Notes under the pieces: model-generated
The model's input: only the letters and a program-made list of their open reading frames with translations
Database searches by the model: none
Told to the model about the DNA's origin: nothing
Made by a program: the position numbers and the translations under genes
Part shown: one piece after another, positions 27,201-36,365 of the stretch
Numbering within the stretch: position 1 is the stretch's first letter
Layout: each line of letters begins with the position of its first letter
Origin: Acinetobacter gerneri DSM 14967 = CIP 107464 = MTCC 9824
Lineage (GTDB): Bacteria > Pseudomonadota > Gammaproteobacteria > Pseudomonadales > Moraxellaceae
Length of the DNA: 64,000 nucleotides
Assembly: GCF_000368565.1 (NCBI RefSeq)
Contig: NZ_KB849539.1
Coordinates: 2,381-66,380 of the forward strand
Reading direction: 5' to 3'

Positions 27201-28223
27201 TTGAAAACATTAAGTACTTGGCATGTGGTTCTAGCAAAAATAATGACAGGTTTTTATTTTTCTAAGATCCAAGTCCAAGGTAAATTGTCACACAAACCGA
27301 CCTTATATATTGCCAGTCATCGAAATGGTGCGACTGATGGACAGGTTTATACTTGGGCTTTGGGCAAAACACCATCACTTATCTCGATCCAAATGCTGAG
27401 AAAATGGTTCTTGCGAATTATTTTTGATGGTATCGCGGTCGTGCGTCCAGTGGATACGGAACGCTATCGGATTTCAGCAGATCAAGTGGCTTCGCCGATT
27501 GAAGAGGCGATCAAACAAATTTCTGTGGGTGGTTCGCTGTGTTTGATGCCTGAAGGGACGAGTGAGTGGGGCTATCGACCACAAGAATATAAGCAAGGTA
27601 TGGCAAAAATCGTACAGGAACTTAAGGCGAAAGGTATAGATTTTGAAGTTCAGGCTGTGGGTGTTTTTTATACTAAACCTGATGGATTTCGTAGTCGTGT
27701 TTCTATCATTTTAGCTGAACCTTTTTTACCGCAGTCGGTTGAAATAGATGAAATATTTCATGAAATGTCAGATAAATTGGATGATGTATCAGTAAATTGT
27801 CAGTCTGTGGCAGAGTTTAATCAACGCCAATCCTTTGCTTGGCAGCAAGCTCAAATTGCAAAGCAAGATTATGGGCTGGCATTTTTATCAGCGGATTTAA
27901 ATACTACTCATGCATCATACCAACCTGCTCAAACTCCGATTTGGCAAAGTTCTATAAAAATTATCATTAAGCTTATATTTGTCCTGACTTTCTTCCCAAC
28001 TGTACTCTTTGCAAAACTGGCTGAAAAAGGCGCTGATGGCCGAAATAATGTGACATTTTTCCGACTTTTAGGCGGATTTTACGGTTCTATTTTGACACTT
28101 ATTTTATGGATTGTACTGTTTTTTATTGATTTAAGCTGCGCAATGGCTTGGATCGTATCTGCTATTTTATCTTGGTATTTTTATCCTGAACCTATGCCTA
28201 AAGCATTGAAGGACAATGCATGA
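27201..28223 (+). CDS. PlsC-type acyltransferase with C-terminal membrane segments
   Basis: 340 residues from a TTG start with AGGT upstream. The HX4D catalytic motif (SHRNGATDGQ) and the later EGTSEWG glycerol-phosphate-binding motif identify the 1-acylglycerol-3-phosphate acyltransferase superfamily. The last ~110 residues contain two or more membrane spans (IIIKLIFVLTFFPTVLF, ILTLILWIVLFFIDL), longer than a plain PlsC. The acceptor is unknown. Its stop overlaps the next start by four bases (ATGA), so it is translationally coupled to the PAP2 gene, and a dikinase-like gene follows. The three probably act on one lipid-linked pathway. Confidence 0.82.
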   Translation: MKTLSTWHVVLAKIMTGFYFSKIQVQGKLSHKPTLYIASHRNGATDGQVYTWALGKTPSLISIQMLRKWFLRIIFDGIAVVRPVDTERYRISADQVASPIEEAIKQISVGGSLCLMPEGTSEWGYRPQEYKQGMAKIVQELKAKGIDFEVQAVGVFYTKPDGFRSRVSIILAEPFLPQSVEIDEIFHEMSDKLDDVSVNCQSVAEFNQRQSFAWQQAQIAKQDYGLAFLSADLNTTHASYQPAQTPIWQSSIKIIIKLIFVLTFFPTVLFAKLAEKGADGRNNVTFFRLLGGFYGSILTLILWIVLFFIDLSCAMAWIVSAILSWYFYPEPMPKALKDNA

Positions 28224-29053
28224 ATAAAAAAATAACTTCAGCTTTTCTCGCGATAATATTGATTTTCTTGATACTTGCTGCGATTGGAATATATAAGTCT
28301 GCCCAGTGGCAAACTTTTGGATTATTTTCATTGGTCTCTGTTGTTTGGTTGATTGGTGTTTTTATTCTAATTAAAAAACCAACATGGTCATGGTTCGGAC
28401 TGTTACTGTTCTTATTGTCATGGGGCGTGTTCCCGTTGATGAGTTTTATAGCAAAATATGTATTGTCGTGGTCTGCAGATTCATTGCTAGAACAGATCGA
28501 TCGTAAGATTTGGGCAGGGCATATTTTATCGGACTTTTTACGATATGAAGAATACCCCGTATTTTCCGATCTCATTACTGCTTGTTATTTTTTCTTTTAT
28601 TTTTTAGTGGTCGGCAGTGTTATTTATTTTACGATTCACCGAAAAAAGCTTATCGGAATCGTATTTTTTAATGCAATTATTACCCTTTATTTGATCGGAT
28701 TTATTGGCTATATATGCCTGCCAGCCGCAGGTCCTGCTTTTACAATCTCTCCACAAGTTGGAGGTGGTGGTCAGCTCACACAAAGCATTACTAAAATGGT
28801 CAATGATGGTGTGACGGGAATGGATGTTTTCCCGAGCTTACACACCGCGATCTCACTTTTTATCGTTGGTTATTTGTGGCAAATTGGGCTTAAAAAGATC
28901 AGTATCTGTATATTTCCAATCACTTTAGGCACTGTTTTTGCTACCATTTTTTTACGATATCACTACGGAATAGATATGTTATGCGGTGTTTTGATCGCAA
29001 TAGGTATGTTATTTCTCTCTGCTCAATGGCTTAACAATCAACAAAAAACTTAA
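28220..29053 (+). CDS. PAP2-superfamily integral membrane phosphatase
   Basis: 277 residues, mostly hydrophobic, with about six membrane spans. The PAP2 catalytic motifs are present late in the protein: FPSLHTAISLF (motif 2, His) and RYHYGIDMLCG (motif 3, Arg and His with Asp). The layout resembles bacterial Aur1/Ipt1-like inositol-phosphotransferase or phosphatidate phosphatase relatives. It would act at the periplasmic or cytoplasmic face of the membrane on a lipid phosphate. It overlaps the acyltransferase stop codon by four bases and precedes the dikinase-like gene by 19 bases. Confidence 0.85.
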   Translation: MNKKITSAFLAIILIFLILAAIGIYKSAQWQTFGLFSLVSVVWLIGVFILIKKPTWSWFGLLLFLLSWGVFPLMSFIAKYVLSWSADSLLEQIDRKIWAGHILSDFLRYEEYPVFSDLITACYFFFYFLVVGSVIYFTIHRKKLIGIVFFNAIITLYLIGFIGYICLPAAGPAFTISPQVGGGGQLTQSITKMVNDGVTGMDVFPSLHTAISLFIVGYLWQIGLKKISICIFPITLGTVFATIFLRYHYGIDMLCGVLIAIGMLFLSAQWLNNQQKT

Positions 29054-29072
29054 ATCAATTTGGATAAAAAAC

Positions 29073-31565
29073 ATGAATAAGAACATATTTATTGCGTTTA
29101 AAGAAGCGGAGCACTTCGAGGTTAATCTTGTCGGAGGTAAAGGTGCTGGCCTGATTCGCTCGACGCTTGCAGGGCTTCCTGTCCCAGATGGTTATGTTAT
29201 TCCTACCAGTGTATATAGCGCATGGTTTACGCCGTTAAAAGCAGAGATAGAAACAGCTTTGCTTGGCATCAAACAGGCGCAAGAAAAAAGCCAAAAAATA
29301 CGTGAAATATTACAAGAAAAACCTTTGCCAGATGAATTGATCAAGGCATTGGATGAACTAGAGAAAAAATTTCCAGAAACTTACTTTGCTGTTCGGTCTT
29401 CAGGAAGTGCTGAGGATCTGCCCGGAGCTGCTTTCGCGGGTTTGCATGACACAATTTTAAATGTCAAAGGCGTTGCCGCACTCGAACAAGCGATTAAGCA
29501 ATGTTGGCTATCACTTTGGAATCCTGAAGTGATCATCTATCGAGAAAAATTGGCAGTGCCAGACGATGCAGCCGCTATGGCAGTTGTGGTACAGAAAATG
29601 GTTAATGTCACTGAACATGAGGCGGCTGGTGTGGCATTTTCCATAGATCCTGTCGGTGAAAATATCGAAAATGTGCTGATAAATTCTGCCTTTGGTTTAG
29701 GTGAAACCGTCGTAGCGGGGGAGGCTGAGGTTGACGAATTTAGAGTTGACCCTGCAGGTGCAATCAGTTCAGAGCATGTTGCGACAAAATTGCACGCCTT
29801 GGTTCGTAAAGATGGAAAATCGTGTGAAATAGAACTGGATGATTCTCTTAAAAATACAGCATCGCTTAAGCCAGAGCAGGCTGCAAGAGTGGCAGAACTC
29901 GCTCGTCTTGCTGAGAAATATGCCTCATTTCCACAAGATATAGAATGGGCTTTTGAAGGTGATCAGTTATTTTTACTTCAATCACGTCCAGTCACACGAT
30001 TTGCGCCACGTTGGACAAGAGATGAATCTGCTGAGCGTTTTCCAAATCCTGTCACGCCACTGACTTGGCAATTGTGTGAGGAAGGGTTCCATACCTCATT
30101 AAATTATTCTTTTAAACTGATGGGTTTGCCACCATTTCATGATAAGTGGTTTGTTTTAAAAGATAATTATGTTTATGGCAATCAAAATGCAGTACGCGTT
30201 TATGCAGGGCGTATGCCGATTGCCTCACTCAATACAGCAGAAAAATTGGCGCAGTTTATTGAATCAGGTGGGCTGTGGCAATTTACTTGGATCAGTGAGT
30301 TGCCAACGCGTTGGATGAATGATCTTGATTCATATTTACTGGCCATTGGTCGATTTAATCATATTGATTATCAGCATAAATCTATTGCAGATTGTTGGTC
30401 GTTATTGCAAGAAATAAATACCTTGGGAACGGCATATTTTTTACCAAATATTGCGATATCTTTAACACAAAATTTACTGTATCTAACCTTAGGTGCGGTA
30501 CTAAAACAATTTGTGGGAGACCAAGCTCAATCGGTATTTGATCAATTAATTTCTAATACTGAAACGAAAACCAGTATTGTTAATCAATCTATGTGGCAAA
30601 TTTCACGTGAAATACGTGAATATCAGACGCTAGTGAATACTGCATTTGAAAACCCGCAAACGCTATTGGATCACTTGAAGCAATATCCAGAAATTTATAA
30701 AAAATTCACTCAATTTTTAGATCAACATGGACATCGTGAAGTAGATTTTGATGCTTATCATGCGACGTGGTTAGAAGCACCACATATCGTATTTGCACAA
30801 ATTCAGATGATGGCAAAACAAGAGGAAGATCATCATAAGGCGACGTATTGGCAAAAACGTGATTTGATGTTGGCGACTGAGCTTGAGTTGCTGCGTAACG
30901 TGCCGGAAACTTTTAGATTTTTCTTGCAAGAGTTGATCCGTTTAGTACGTACATATACGGCGTTGGATGATATTGAGCATTACCATACTACACGACTGAC
31001 GATCCCATTTCGTAAGGCAGCACATGAAATTGGTAAACGCCTTGTTAATTATGGCGCACTCAATGATGCATGGGATGTATTTTTTATCCCACCAAAAGAT
31101 TTGGGAAATGCGATAGATTCACATGATTTTAGTCATATTCGCAGCATCGTAAAATATGAAAAATCACAGTATTTATCTGCTTGTCAGCGTACCGCTGAGT
31201 GGGTATATGGTGAAAAAAATGTCTTTGCTGAGGATGGAGCGACGACTCGAAAAGGTTTGGGTGGAAGCTCTGGACAAGTTGAGGGTTCGGTCTATGTGAT
31301 TACAGATCCAAATCAATTTGTGCATTTCCCAGAAGGGGCGATTTTAGTTGCGAAAACGACAAATCCAGCGTGGACACCATTATTTTATCAAGCAGTAGGT
31401 GTGATTACTGAAAGCGGTGGTCCACTTTCACATGGTGCTGTTACAGCTAGAGAGTTGGGAATTCCTGCGGTAATGAGTGTACATGGTGCTTGTACTTGGT
31501 TGAAAAATGGTGACAAAGTCAAAATAGATGGACAAAGTGGTGCTGTGATATTGCTTGAAGAATAA
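29073..31565 (+). CDS. PEP-synthase-like dikinase lacking the PEP barrel (rifampin phosphotransferase-like architecture)
   Basis: 830 residues. N-terminal PPDK-type ATP-binding domain: VGGKGAGLIRSTLAGLPVPDGYV near residue 20, AVRSSGSAEDLPGAAFAG near 110, and DIEWAFEGDQLFLLQSRPVTR near 300. The C-terminal swivelling phosphohistidine domain contains ESGGPLSHGAVTARELGIPAV with the catalytic His. Between them are ~400 residues of mainly helical sequence, and no C-terminal PEP-binding barrel follows. This order matches rifampin phosphotransferase rather than PEP synthase. It should therefore transfer phosphate from ATP to a small or lipid acceptor. The acceptor is unknown; neighbours suggest a lipid-related one. 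Confidence 0.8.
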   Translation: MNKNIFIAFKEAEHFEVNLVGGKGAGLIRSTLAGLPVPDGYVIPTSVYSAWFTPLKAEIETALLGIKQAQEKSQKIREILQEKPLPDELIKALDELEKKFPETYFAVRSSGSAEDLPGAAFAGLHDTILNVKGVAALEQAIKQCWLSLWNPEVIIYREKLAVPDDAAAMAVVVQKMVNVTEHEAAGVAFSIDPVGENIENVLINSAFGLGETVVAGEAEVDEFRVDPAGAISSEHVATKLHALVRKDGKSCEIELDDSLKNTASLKPEQAARVAELARLAEKYASFPQDIEWAFEGDQLFLLQSRPVTRFAPRWTRDESAERFPNPVTPLTWQLCEEGFHTSLNYSFKLMGLPPFHDKWFVLKDNYVYGNQNAVRVYAGRMPIASLNTAEKLAQFIESGGLWQFTWISELPTRWMNDLDSYLLAIGRFNHIDYQHKSIADCWSLLQEINTLGTAYFLPNIAISLTQNLLYLTLGAVLKQFVGDQAQSVFDQLISNTETKTSIVNQSMWQISREIREYQTLVNTAFENPQTLLDHLKQYPEIYKKFTQFLDQHGHREVDFDAYHATWLEAPHIVFAQIQMMAKQEEDHHKATYWQKRDLMLATELELLRNVPETFRFFLQELIRLVRTYTALDDIEHYHTTRLTIPFRKAAHEIGKRLVNYGALNDAWDVFFIPPKDLGNAIDSHDFSHIRSIVKYEKSQYLSACQRTAEWVYGEKNVFAEDGATTRKGLGGSSGQVEGSVYVITDPNQFVHFPEGAILVAKTTNPAWTPLFYQAVGVITESGGPLSHGAVTARELGIPAVMSVHGACTWLKNGDKVKIDGQSGAVILLEE

Positions 31566-31583
31566 CTTAATATAGAGACTTGG

Positions 31584-31612
31584 TAGAGATTGTTTCAATG
31601 AAGCGATCTCTA
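31584..31612 (+). terminator. Candidate terminator of the acyltransferase-PAP2-dikinase operon
   Basis: TAGAGATTGTTTCA / TGAAGCGATCTCTA pair with two G-U wobbles. It lacks a clean T run, so it is only a candidate. Confidence 0.4.
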
Positions 31613-31685
31613 AAAAATCTATGATAGGCATTATGAATAGCTGTACTTGCTTATTCATAATGCTGTTAGATTTCATTTACTTATA

Positions 31686-32783
31686 TTAAAGACGCAATAA
31701 TATTTTTTCTCTAAATTGATGCTCTGCAGGAAGTAATTCAAGTATGCGTTGCATCGCATCAATCCGTTCTGGAATACGTCCTACCAATTTAAGAAGTTGA
31801 TCAACATCTTCCATTTGATAGATCAGATGGCTTAAGCGAGCGTCAAAACAATCACGCCATGCGGATAAAATCGGGCTTTCAGATTTCGTTAAAAAACTAC
31901 CTTTATACAGTGAAAAAGTGCTGGCTAAAAAGCCTGCATCGAGTGATTTTTCAGCTCGTATAAAATCTGCTTGTACTTCACATGACAATTTATAAGGACG
32001 TGAAAGTATACACTCAGGTAAAAGTGTTCTGAGCTGAGAAAGTTCTGCTTTTAACGTTTTTTCACTGATATCACGATCACCATACAAGGCATAATGCAAT
32101 TCATTTAAGCTGATGCCTTCGGGATGTAAAGCCAAAATACAGAGAATCTCAATTTGACGATGGGTAATAGTCAGGATTTGTTGATTAAATTGAATTTGTG
32201 GTGTGCCTAAAGCTTTTATGTATAAAACATTTTTTTGTTCAAATTGAATCGAGCGACTCACCAATTCTGCACAGCGTTCAACTGCCAAAAGCCCCAGCGA
32301 ACTATGTTTTTTATATTTGGTTGAAAGGTTAATAATCCCGTGAAATTGACCAGAAATTGGATCTAAAATTGGTGCAGCATAACAAACCCAGTCTCGTACA
32401 CTATGCATTTGATTTTCATGTGAATAAACACAACTAGAAGTATGGTTGTTGAGTGCTAAGCCAATAGCATTTGTCCCAACAGCTTGGGTTGACCAATGAC
32501 CACCCTCAACGAAATGTACTTGTTCTGCAGATGAAAGCATCGGACGGCTACTCCAAGTCCAAAGTAGTGTACCTTGGTGATCAGTCACGCCGATCGCCAT
32601 GCCAGAATCTTCTGCAATTTTCAGTAAATCCTGATGCGTATGTTGGATCGATCTGCGAAATAGTGAGGGTTGTTCTTCTTGTGTTAATGTGACCAATGGT
32701 GCAGATGTAACGCCATCAAGATTCACAAAATGCGTGGTTTGTAGTCGTTGAGCTGGGTTTTGTAATTTATTCCAGAGATCCAT
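31686..32783 (-). CDS. GAF-domain transcriptional regulator of acetoin catabolism (AcoR-like, no AAA+ domain)
   Basis: 365 residues. The N-terminal ~190 residues match the sensor region of AcoR-type activators: DSGMAIGVTDHQGTLLWTWSS, GGHWSTQAVGTNAIGLAL, WVCYAAPILDPISGQFHGIINLS. Instead of the sigma-54 AAA+ module and Fis helix-turn-helix, the C-terminal half has a winged-helix-like segment (ITHRQIEILCILALHPEGISLNELHYALYG...EKTLKAELSQLRTLL) and a helical tail. It therefore should not act through sigma-54. Its position next to lipA and the aco operon makes acetoin-module control likely, but this is inferred. Confidence 0.75.
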   Translation of the reverse strand: MDLWNKLQNPAQRLQTTHFVNLDGVTSAPLVTLTQEEQPSLFRRSIQHTHQDLLKIAEDSGMAIGVTDHQGTLLWTWSSRPMLSSAEQVHFVEGGHWSTQAVGTNAIGLALNNHTSSCVYSHENQMHSVRDWVCYAAPILDPISGQFHGIINLSTKYKKHSSLGLLAVERCAELVSRSIQFEQKNVLYIKALGTPQIQFNQQILTITHRQIEILCILALHPEGISLNELHYALYGDRDISEKTLKAELSQLRTLLPECILSRPYKLSCEVQADFIRAEKSLDAGFLASTFSLYKGSFLTKSESPILSAWRDCFDARLSHLIYQMEDVDQLLKLVGRIPERIDAMQRILELLPAEHQFREKILLRL

Positions 32784-33037
32784 ATCATATTCCTTTATGA
32801 TTGATGTGTACTGATCAACATACCCTACTGTATTTATAATATTTATCAGATTTAATATATGTTGAAAACTTTCAATTGTTATCTTACGGTTTTTTAATCT
32901 ATCACTATTTTAAAATCGCTGAGTAATGCGATATAAAAATATTTTAAGCCTAAATCTTAGAAAAAATTTCGTGTAAAACATATACAACTTTGGTTTGGAA
33001 AAAGCTCTACTTTGTAACTCAATTTTTGCACCGCAAT

Positions 33038-34018
33038 TTAGTTTTTTTCACGTGAAAAGGGTTGCGGTACAGCTTCACCTTTATATTGGCGATCAGCAAA
33101 ATAACTCGAACGAACCATAGGTGCACTCCAAATATTTTTAAAACCTAATAATTGACCATGAGTTTGATAATGCTCAAATTCACGTAGCGAAACAAAACGA
33201 TGAATTGGGGCATGAGATTTGGAAGGTTGTAAGTATTGTCCAATGGTGATGAAATCGACTTGATGATCACTGAGATCATTAAGTAAAACAATGACTTCAG
33301 CTTCGACTTCACCCAGCCCAACCATTAAACCGCATTTGGTCGCAATATCTGGTCTGAGTTGTTTAAATTTTTTCAATAAATCAAGGGAATGCTGATAATC
33401 TGAACCGGGACGCATGGCACGATATAAACGTGGCACAGTTTCAATATTGTGATTAAACACATCAGGTGGCGTTTCACTGAAAATTTTTAAGGCAATATCT
33501 AATCTGCCACGAAAATCAGGCACAAGAATTTCAATCAATGTATCTGGACTTGTTTTACGAATTTCATTAATACAATCAGCAAAATGTTGTGCACCACCAT
33601 CTTTTAAATCATCGCGATCCACTGAGGTAATGACCACATATTTCAGATTTAGATTTTTCACTGACTCTGCTAAATGTTTCGGTTCATTTACATCGAGGGC
33701 ATTGGGACGACCATGTGCCACATCGCAAAACGGACATCTTCGTGTACAAATATCACCCATAATCATAAATGTTGCTGTGCCACCACCAAAGCACTCGGGC
33801 AGGTTTGGACAAGCCGCTTCTTCACAAACAGTATGTAATTTTTGCTGACGTAATAGGCTTTTTATCCGTGCAATCTCATCAGGGTGGCTGATTTTGGCAC
33901 GGATCCATTCTGGTTTTTTGGGAATTTGTTCTGTTGGAATAATCTTTACAGGGATACGCGACATTTTATCTGCGCCACGTAATTTTTCACCTGTAATAAC
34001 TGAGCGTTTTAAATTCAT
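33038..34018 (-). CDS. lipA: Lipoyl synthase (aco-linked copy)
   Basis: 326 residues. Two [4Fe-4S] sites are visible: the auxiliary-cluster Cys set in [13 protein letters not shown] and the radical-SAM CxxxCxxC in [29 protein letters not shown] and the C-terminal RSSYFADRQ are also typical. It inserts sulfur into octanoylated lipoyl domains. It is divergent from acoA, whose operon encodes a lipoyl-dependent E2 and E3, so this copy probably serves AcoC. A housekeeping lipA, usually beside lipB, would be expected elsewhere. An internal ATG ([10 protein letters not shown], 33964) is an alternative start. Confidence 0.94.
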   Translation of the reverse strand: MNLKRSVITGEKLRGADKMSRIPVKIIPTEQIPKKPEWIRAKISHPDEIARIKSLLRQQKLHTVCEEAACPNLPECFGGGTATFMIMGDICTRRCPFCDVAHGRPNALDVNEPKHLAESVKNLNLKYVVITSVDRDDLKDGGAQHFADCINEIRKTSPDTLIEILVPDFRGRLDIALKIFSETPPDVFNHNIETVPRLYRAMRPGSDYQHSLDLLKKFKQLRPDIATKCGLMVGLGEVEAEVIVLLNDLSDHQVDFITIGQYLQPSKSHAPIHRFVSLREFEHYQTHGQLLGFKNIWSAPMVRSSYFADRQYKGEAVPQPFSREKN

Positions 34019-34366
34019 TTTAAATCGTCCATTAAATAGTAAATTAAAATAATATTAAATTACAAATATATTTAAAAACATATTTATAGAAAATAAATAA
34101 ATGCAAAATAATAATATTATAAAATAAAGGTTGGTTAAAGGTTTGGTTTTTTAAGTTTTTGAAAATTATAAAAAATTACAATTATTTTTGAATGTTTAAA
34201 TCTTTGTTTTTAATATTTTTATTTATTTTTTAAAAATAATATTTTTTTAGTCTAATATTAATTATTTTTAAAATGAATTTATATAAATATATGGATTTTA
34301 AATGTCCATATTGATTATTTTAAAAATATGGTTTTACTTTTTGAGTAAATGATAAGGATGAAATAT
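34019..34366. other. Divergent control region between lipA and acoA
   Basis: 348 extremely AT-rich bases with no gene. I searched for a -24/-12 sigma-54 promoter (TGGC-N7-GC type) and saw none, consistent with a regulator lacking an AAA+ domain. Many TATAAT-like strings occur, so I cannot choose a sigma-70 promoter. Confidence 0.5.
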
Positions 34367-35329
34367 ATGCAATTAACGGAAGAGCAATTGCTAGCAGCAT
34401 ACCGACGGATGCGAGATATTCGTGAATTTGAGGATCGACTTCACGATGAAAACAATACGGGTGATATCCCCGGTTTTATCCATCTTTATAGTGGTGAAGA
34501 AGCTGTTGCCGTCGGGATCTGTGAAAATTTAACGGATAAAGATTTTATTACTTCGACACATCGTGGGCATGGACACTGTATTGCCAAAGGTTGCGATATT
34601 CACGGCATGATGTTGGAAATTTTTGGTAAAGATGACGGACTTTGTCGAGGCAAGGGTGGCTCAATGCACATTGCTGACTTAGACAAAGGCATGTTAGGTG
34701 CAAACGGGATTGTGGGTGGTGGTCCTCCTTTGGCGATTGGTGCTGCGTTGACAGCCAAAACCCTAAAAACTGGTGGAGTTGGTTTGTCTTTTACTGGTGA
34801 TGGTGGTTCGAATCAAGGCTTGACTTTTGAAGCAATGAATATGGCTGTAGTTTTAAAATTGCCTGTGGTTTTTGTCTTTGAAAATAATGGTTTTGGTGAA
34901 GGTACAGCACATGATTATGCTGTCGGAAGTAAAGATATTGCAGGACGTGCAGCAGCATTTGGTATGCCTGCTGAAAAAGTAGATGGTACTGATTTCTTTG
35001 CGATGTATGAGGTTGCACAAAGAGCCATTGAGCGTGCACGCCGTGGCGAAGGTCCAAGTGTGATTGAAAGCGTAACCAATCGTTTTTATGGTCACTTTGA
35101 GGGAGATCCTGGACTGATTCGTTCTAAAGAAGAATTAGATTTTGTAAAAGAGCATAAAGATCCTTTGAAAATTTTCCGTGAAAAAGTCAAAGGAAAAATT
35201 GATGAAGCCAAACTGGATGCGATTGACGCTGAGTCAAAAGCCAATATTGATGCTGCAGTTGCTAAAGCACGTGCTGCCAATTATCCAGAAGTCTCTCAAC
35301 TTCTTACAGACGTTTATGTCTCTTACTAA
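34367..35329 (+). CDS. acoA: Acetoin dehydrogenase E1 component, alpha subunit
   Basis: 320 residues from MQLTEEQLLAAYRRMR; this ATG has AAGGA eight bases upstream, unlike the in-frame ATG at 34349. The TPP-dependent dehydrogenase alpha chain is recognised by YSGEEAVAVGI, STHRGHGHCIAKG, GKGGSMHIAD, and the TPP motif GDGGSNQG...VVFVFENN. With AcoB it decarboxylatively cleaves acetoin to acetaldehyde and an acetyl group passed to AcoC. First gene of a six-gene plus-strand operon with very short gaps. Family closeness to acetoin rather than pyruvate E1 rests on context and overall similarity. Confidence 0.92.
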   Translation: MQLTEEQLLAAYRRMRDIREFEDRLHDENNTGDIPGFIHLYSGEEAVAVGICENLTDKDFITSTHRGHGHCIAKGCDIHGMMLEIFGKDDGLCRGKGGSMHIADLDKGMLGANGIVGGGPPLAIGAALTAKTLKTGGVGLSFTGDGGSNQGLTFEAMNMAVVLKLPVVFVFENNGFGEGTAHDYAVGSKDIAGRAAAFGMPAEKVDGTDFFAMYEVAQRAIERARRGEGPSVIESVTNRFYGHFEGDPGLIRSKEELDFVKEHKDPLKIFREKVKGKIDEAKLDAIDAESKANIDAAVAKARAANYPEVSQLLTDVYVSY

Positions 35330-35344
35330 AGGAATAGTAAAGCA

Positions 35345-36364
35345 ATGCCAAATAAAAGTTATCGAAACGCGATTAAAGAAGCGATTGAATTAGAAATGCG
35401 TCGTGATCCAAGTGTGATCGTGGTGGGTGAAGATGTTCGTGGTGGGCATGGCGGTAAAAATACCGATGACAATAAACTTGAAGGTTTTGGTGGTGTACTC
35501 GGTGTGACCAAAGGCTTGTGGACAGAGTTTGGTTCAGAGCGTGTGATTGATACTCCGATTACAGAATCTGCAATTATCGGGATGGCGGCAGGCGCTGCTG
35601 CAACAGGTTTACGTCCAGTTGCAGACTTGATGTTTATGGATTTTTACGGTGTGTGTCATGACATGCTGTATAACCAAGCCGCTAAATTCCGCTATATGTT
35701 TGGTGGTAAAGCCAAAGCCCCAATGGTGGTGCGAGGCATGATTGGTGCAGGTTTTTCGGCTGCGGCACAACATTCTCAATCACCATACAATGTTTTTGCT
35801 GCTGTGCCGGGCTTAAAAGTCGTGGTGCCATCAAGTGCTTATGATGTTAAAGGTCTTCTTATTCAAGCGATTCGTGATGATGACCCTGTCGTATTTTGTG
35901 AACATAAACTTTTGTATGACATCAAAGATGAAGTGCCAGATGGTGCATATACCATTCCATTTGGTGTAGCAAATTACACACGTCAAGGAACAGATGTCAC
36001 GATTATTGCGCTGAGTTTAATGGTGCATCGTGCCAATGAAGTTGCAGACAAATTGGCTAAAGAAGGCATTTCGGTTGAAGTGGTTGATCCACGTACCATT
36101 TCACCACTTGATGAAGAAGGCATTTTGGAATCCGTCGCTTCAACAGGTCGTGTGGTGATTGTGGATGAATCAGCAGCACGTTGTGGTTTTGGTCATGATG
36201 TCGCGGCATTGATTGCACAAAAAGGTTTTTATTATCTCAAAGCGCCAATCGAATTGGTTACGCCACCACACTCGCCAGTACCATTTTCACCTGTATTGGA
36301 AAAAGAATGGTTACCAAGTGTAGAACGTATCGAACAGGCTGTACGTAAAACTTTGGAGGCTTAG
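35345..36364 (+). CDS. acoB: Acetoin dehydrogenase E1 component, beta subunit
   Basis: 339 residues. Transketolase-like pyrimidine-binding domain begins YRNAIKEAIELEMRRDPSVIVVGEDVRGGHGGKN, a string found in AcoB proteins. RVIDTPITESAIIGMAAGAA and DLMFMDFYGVCHDMLYNQAAKFRYMFGG follow. The C-terminal domain contains VEVVDPRTISPLDEE and VTPPHSPVPFSPVLE. It forms the alpha2beta2 E1 with AcoA. It lies 15 bases after acoA and one base before acoC, indicating co-translation. No anomalies. Confidence 0.95.
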   Translation: MPNKSYRNAIKEAIELEMRRDPSVIVVGEDVRGGHGGKNTDDNKLEGFGGVLGVTKGLWTEFGSERVIDTPITESAIIGMAAGAAATGLRPVADLMFMDFYGVCHDMLYNQAAKFRYMFGGKAKAPMVVRGMIGAGFSAAAQHSQSPYNVFAAVPGLKVVVPSSAYDVKGLLIQAIRDDDPVVFCEHKLLYDIKDEVPDGAYTIPFGVANYTRQGTDVTIIALSLMVHRANEVADKLAKEGISVEVVDPRTISPLDEEGILESVASTGRVVIVDESAARCGFGHDVAALIAQKGFYYLKAPIELVTPPHSPVPFSPVLEKEWLPSVERIEQAVRKTLEA

Positions 36365-36365
36365 G

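Noticed and set aside
29073..31565. Phosphoenolpyruvate synthase (ppsA)
   Set aside because: The domain order ends with the phosphohistidine domain and lacks the C-terminal PEP/pyruvate barrel, so PEP synthase activity is not expected.
34019..34366. Sigma-54 promoter before acoA
   Set aside because: AcoR systems normally use sigma-54, so I looked for TGGC-N7-GC type elements; none is present in this AT-only gap.
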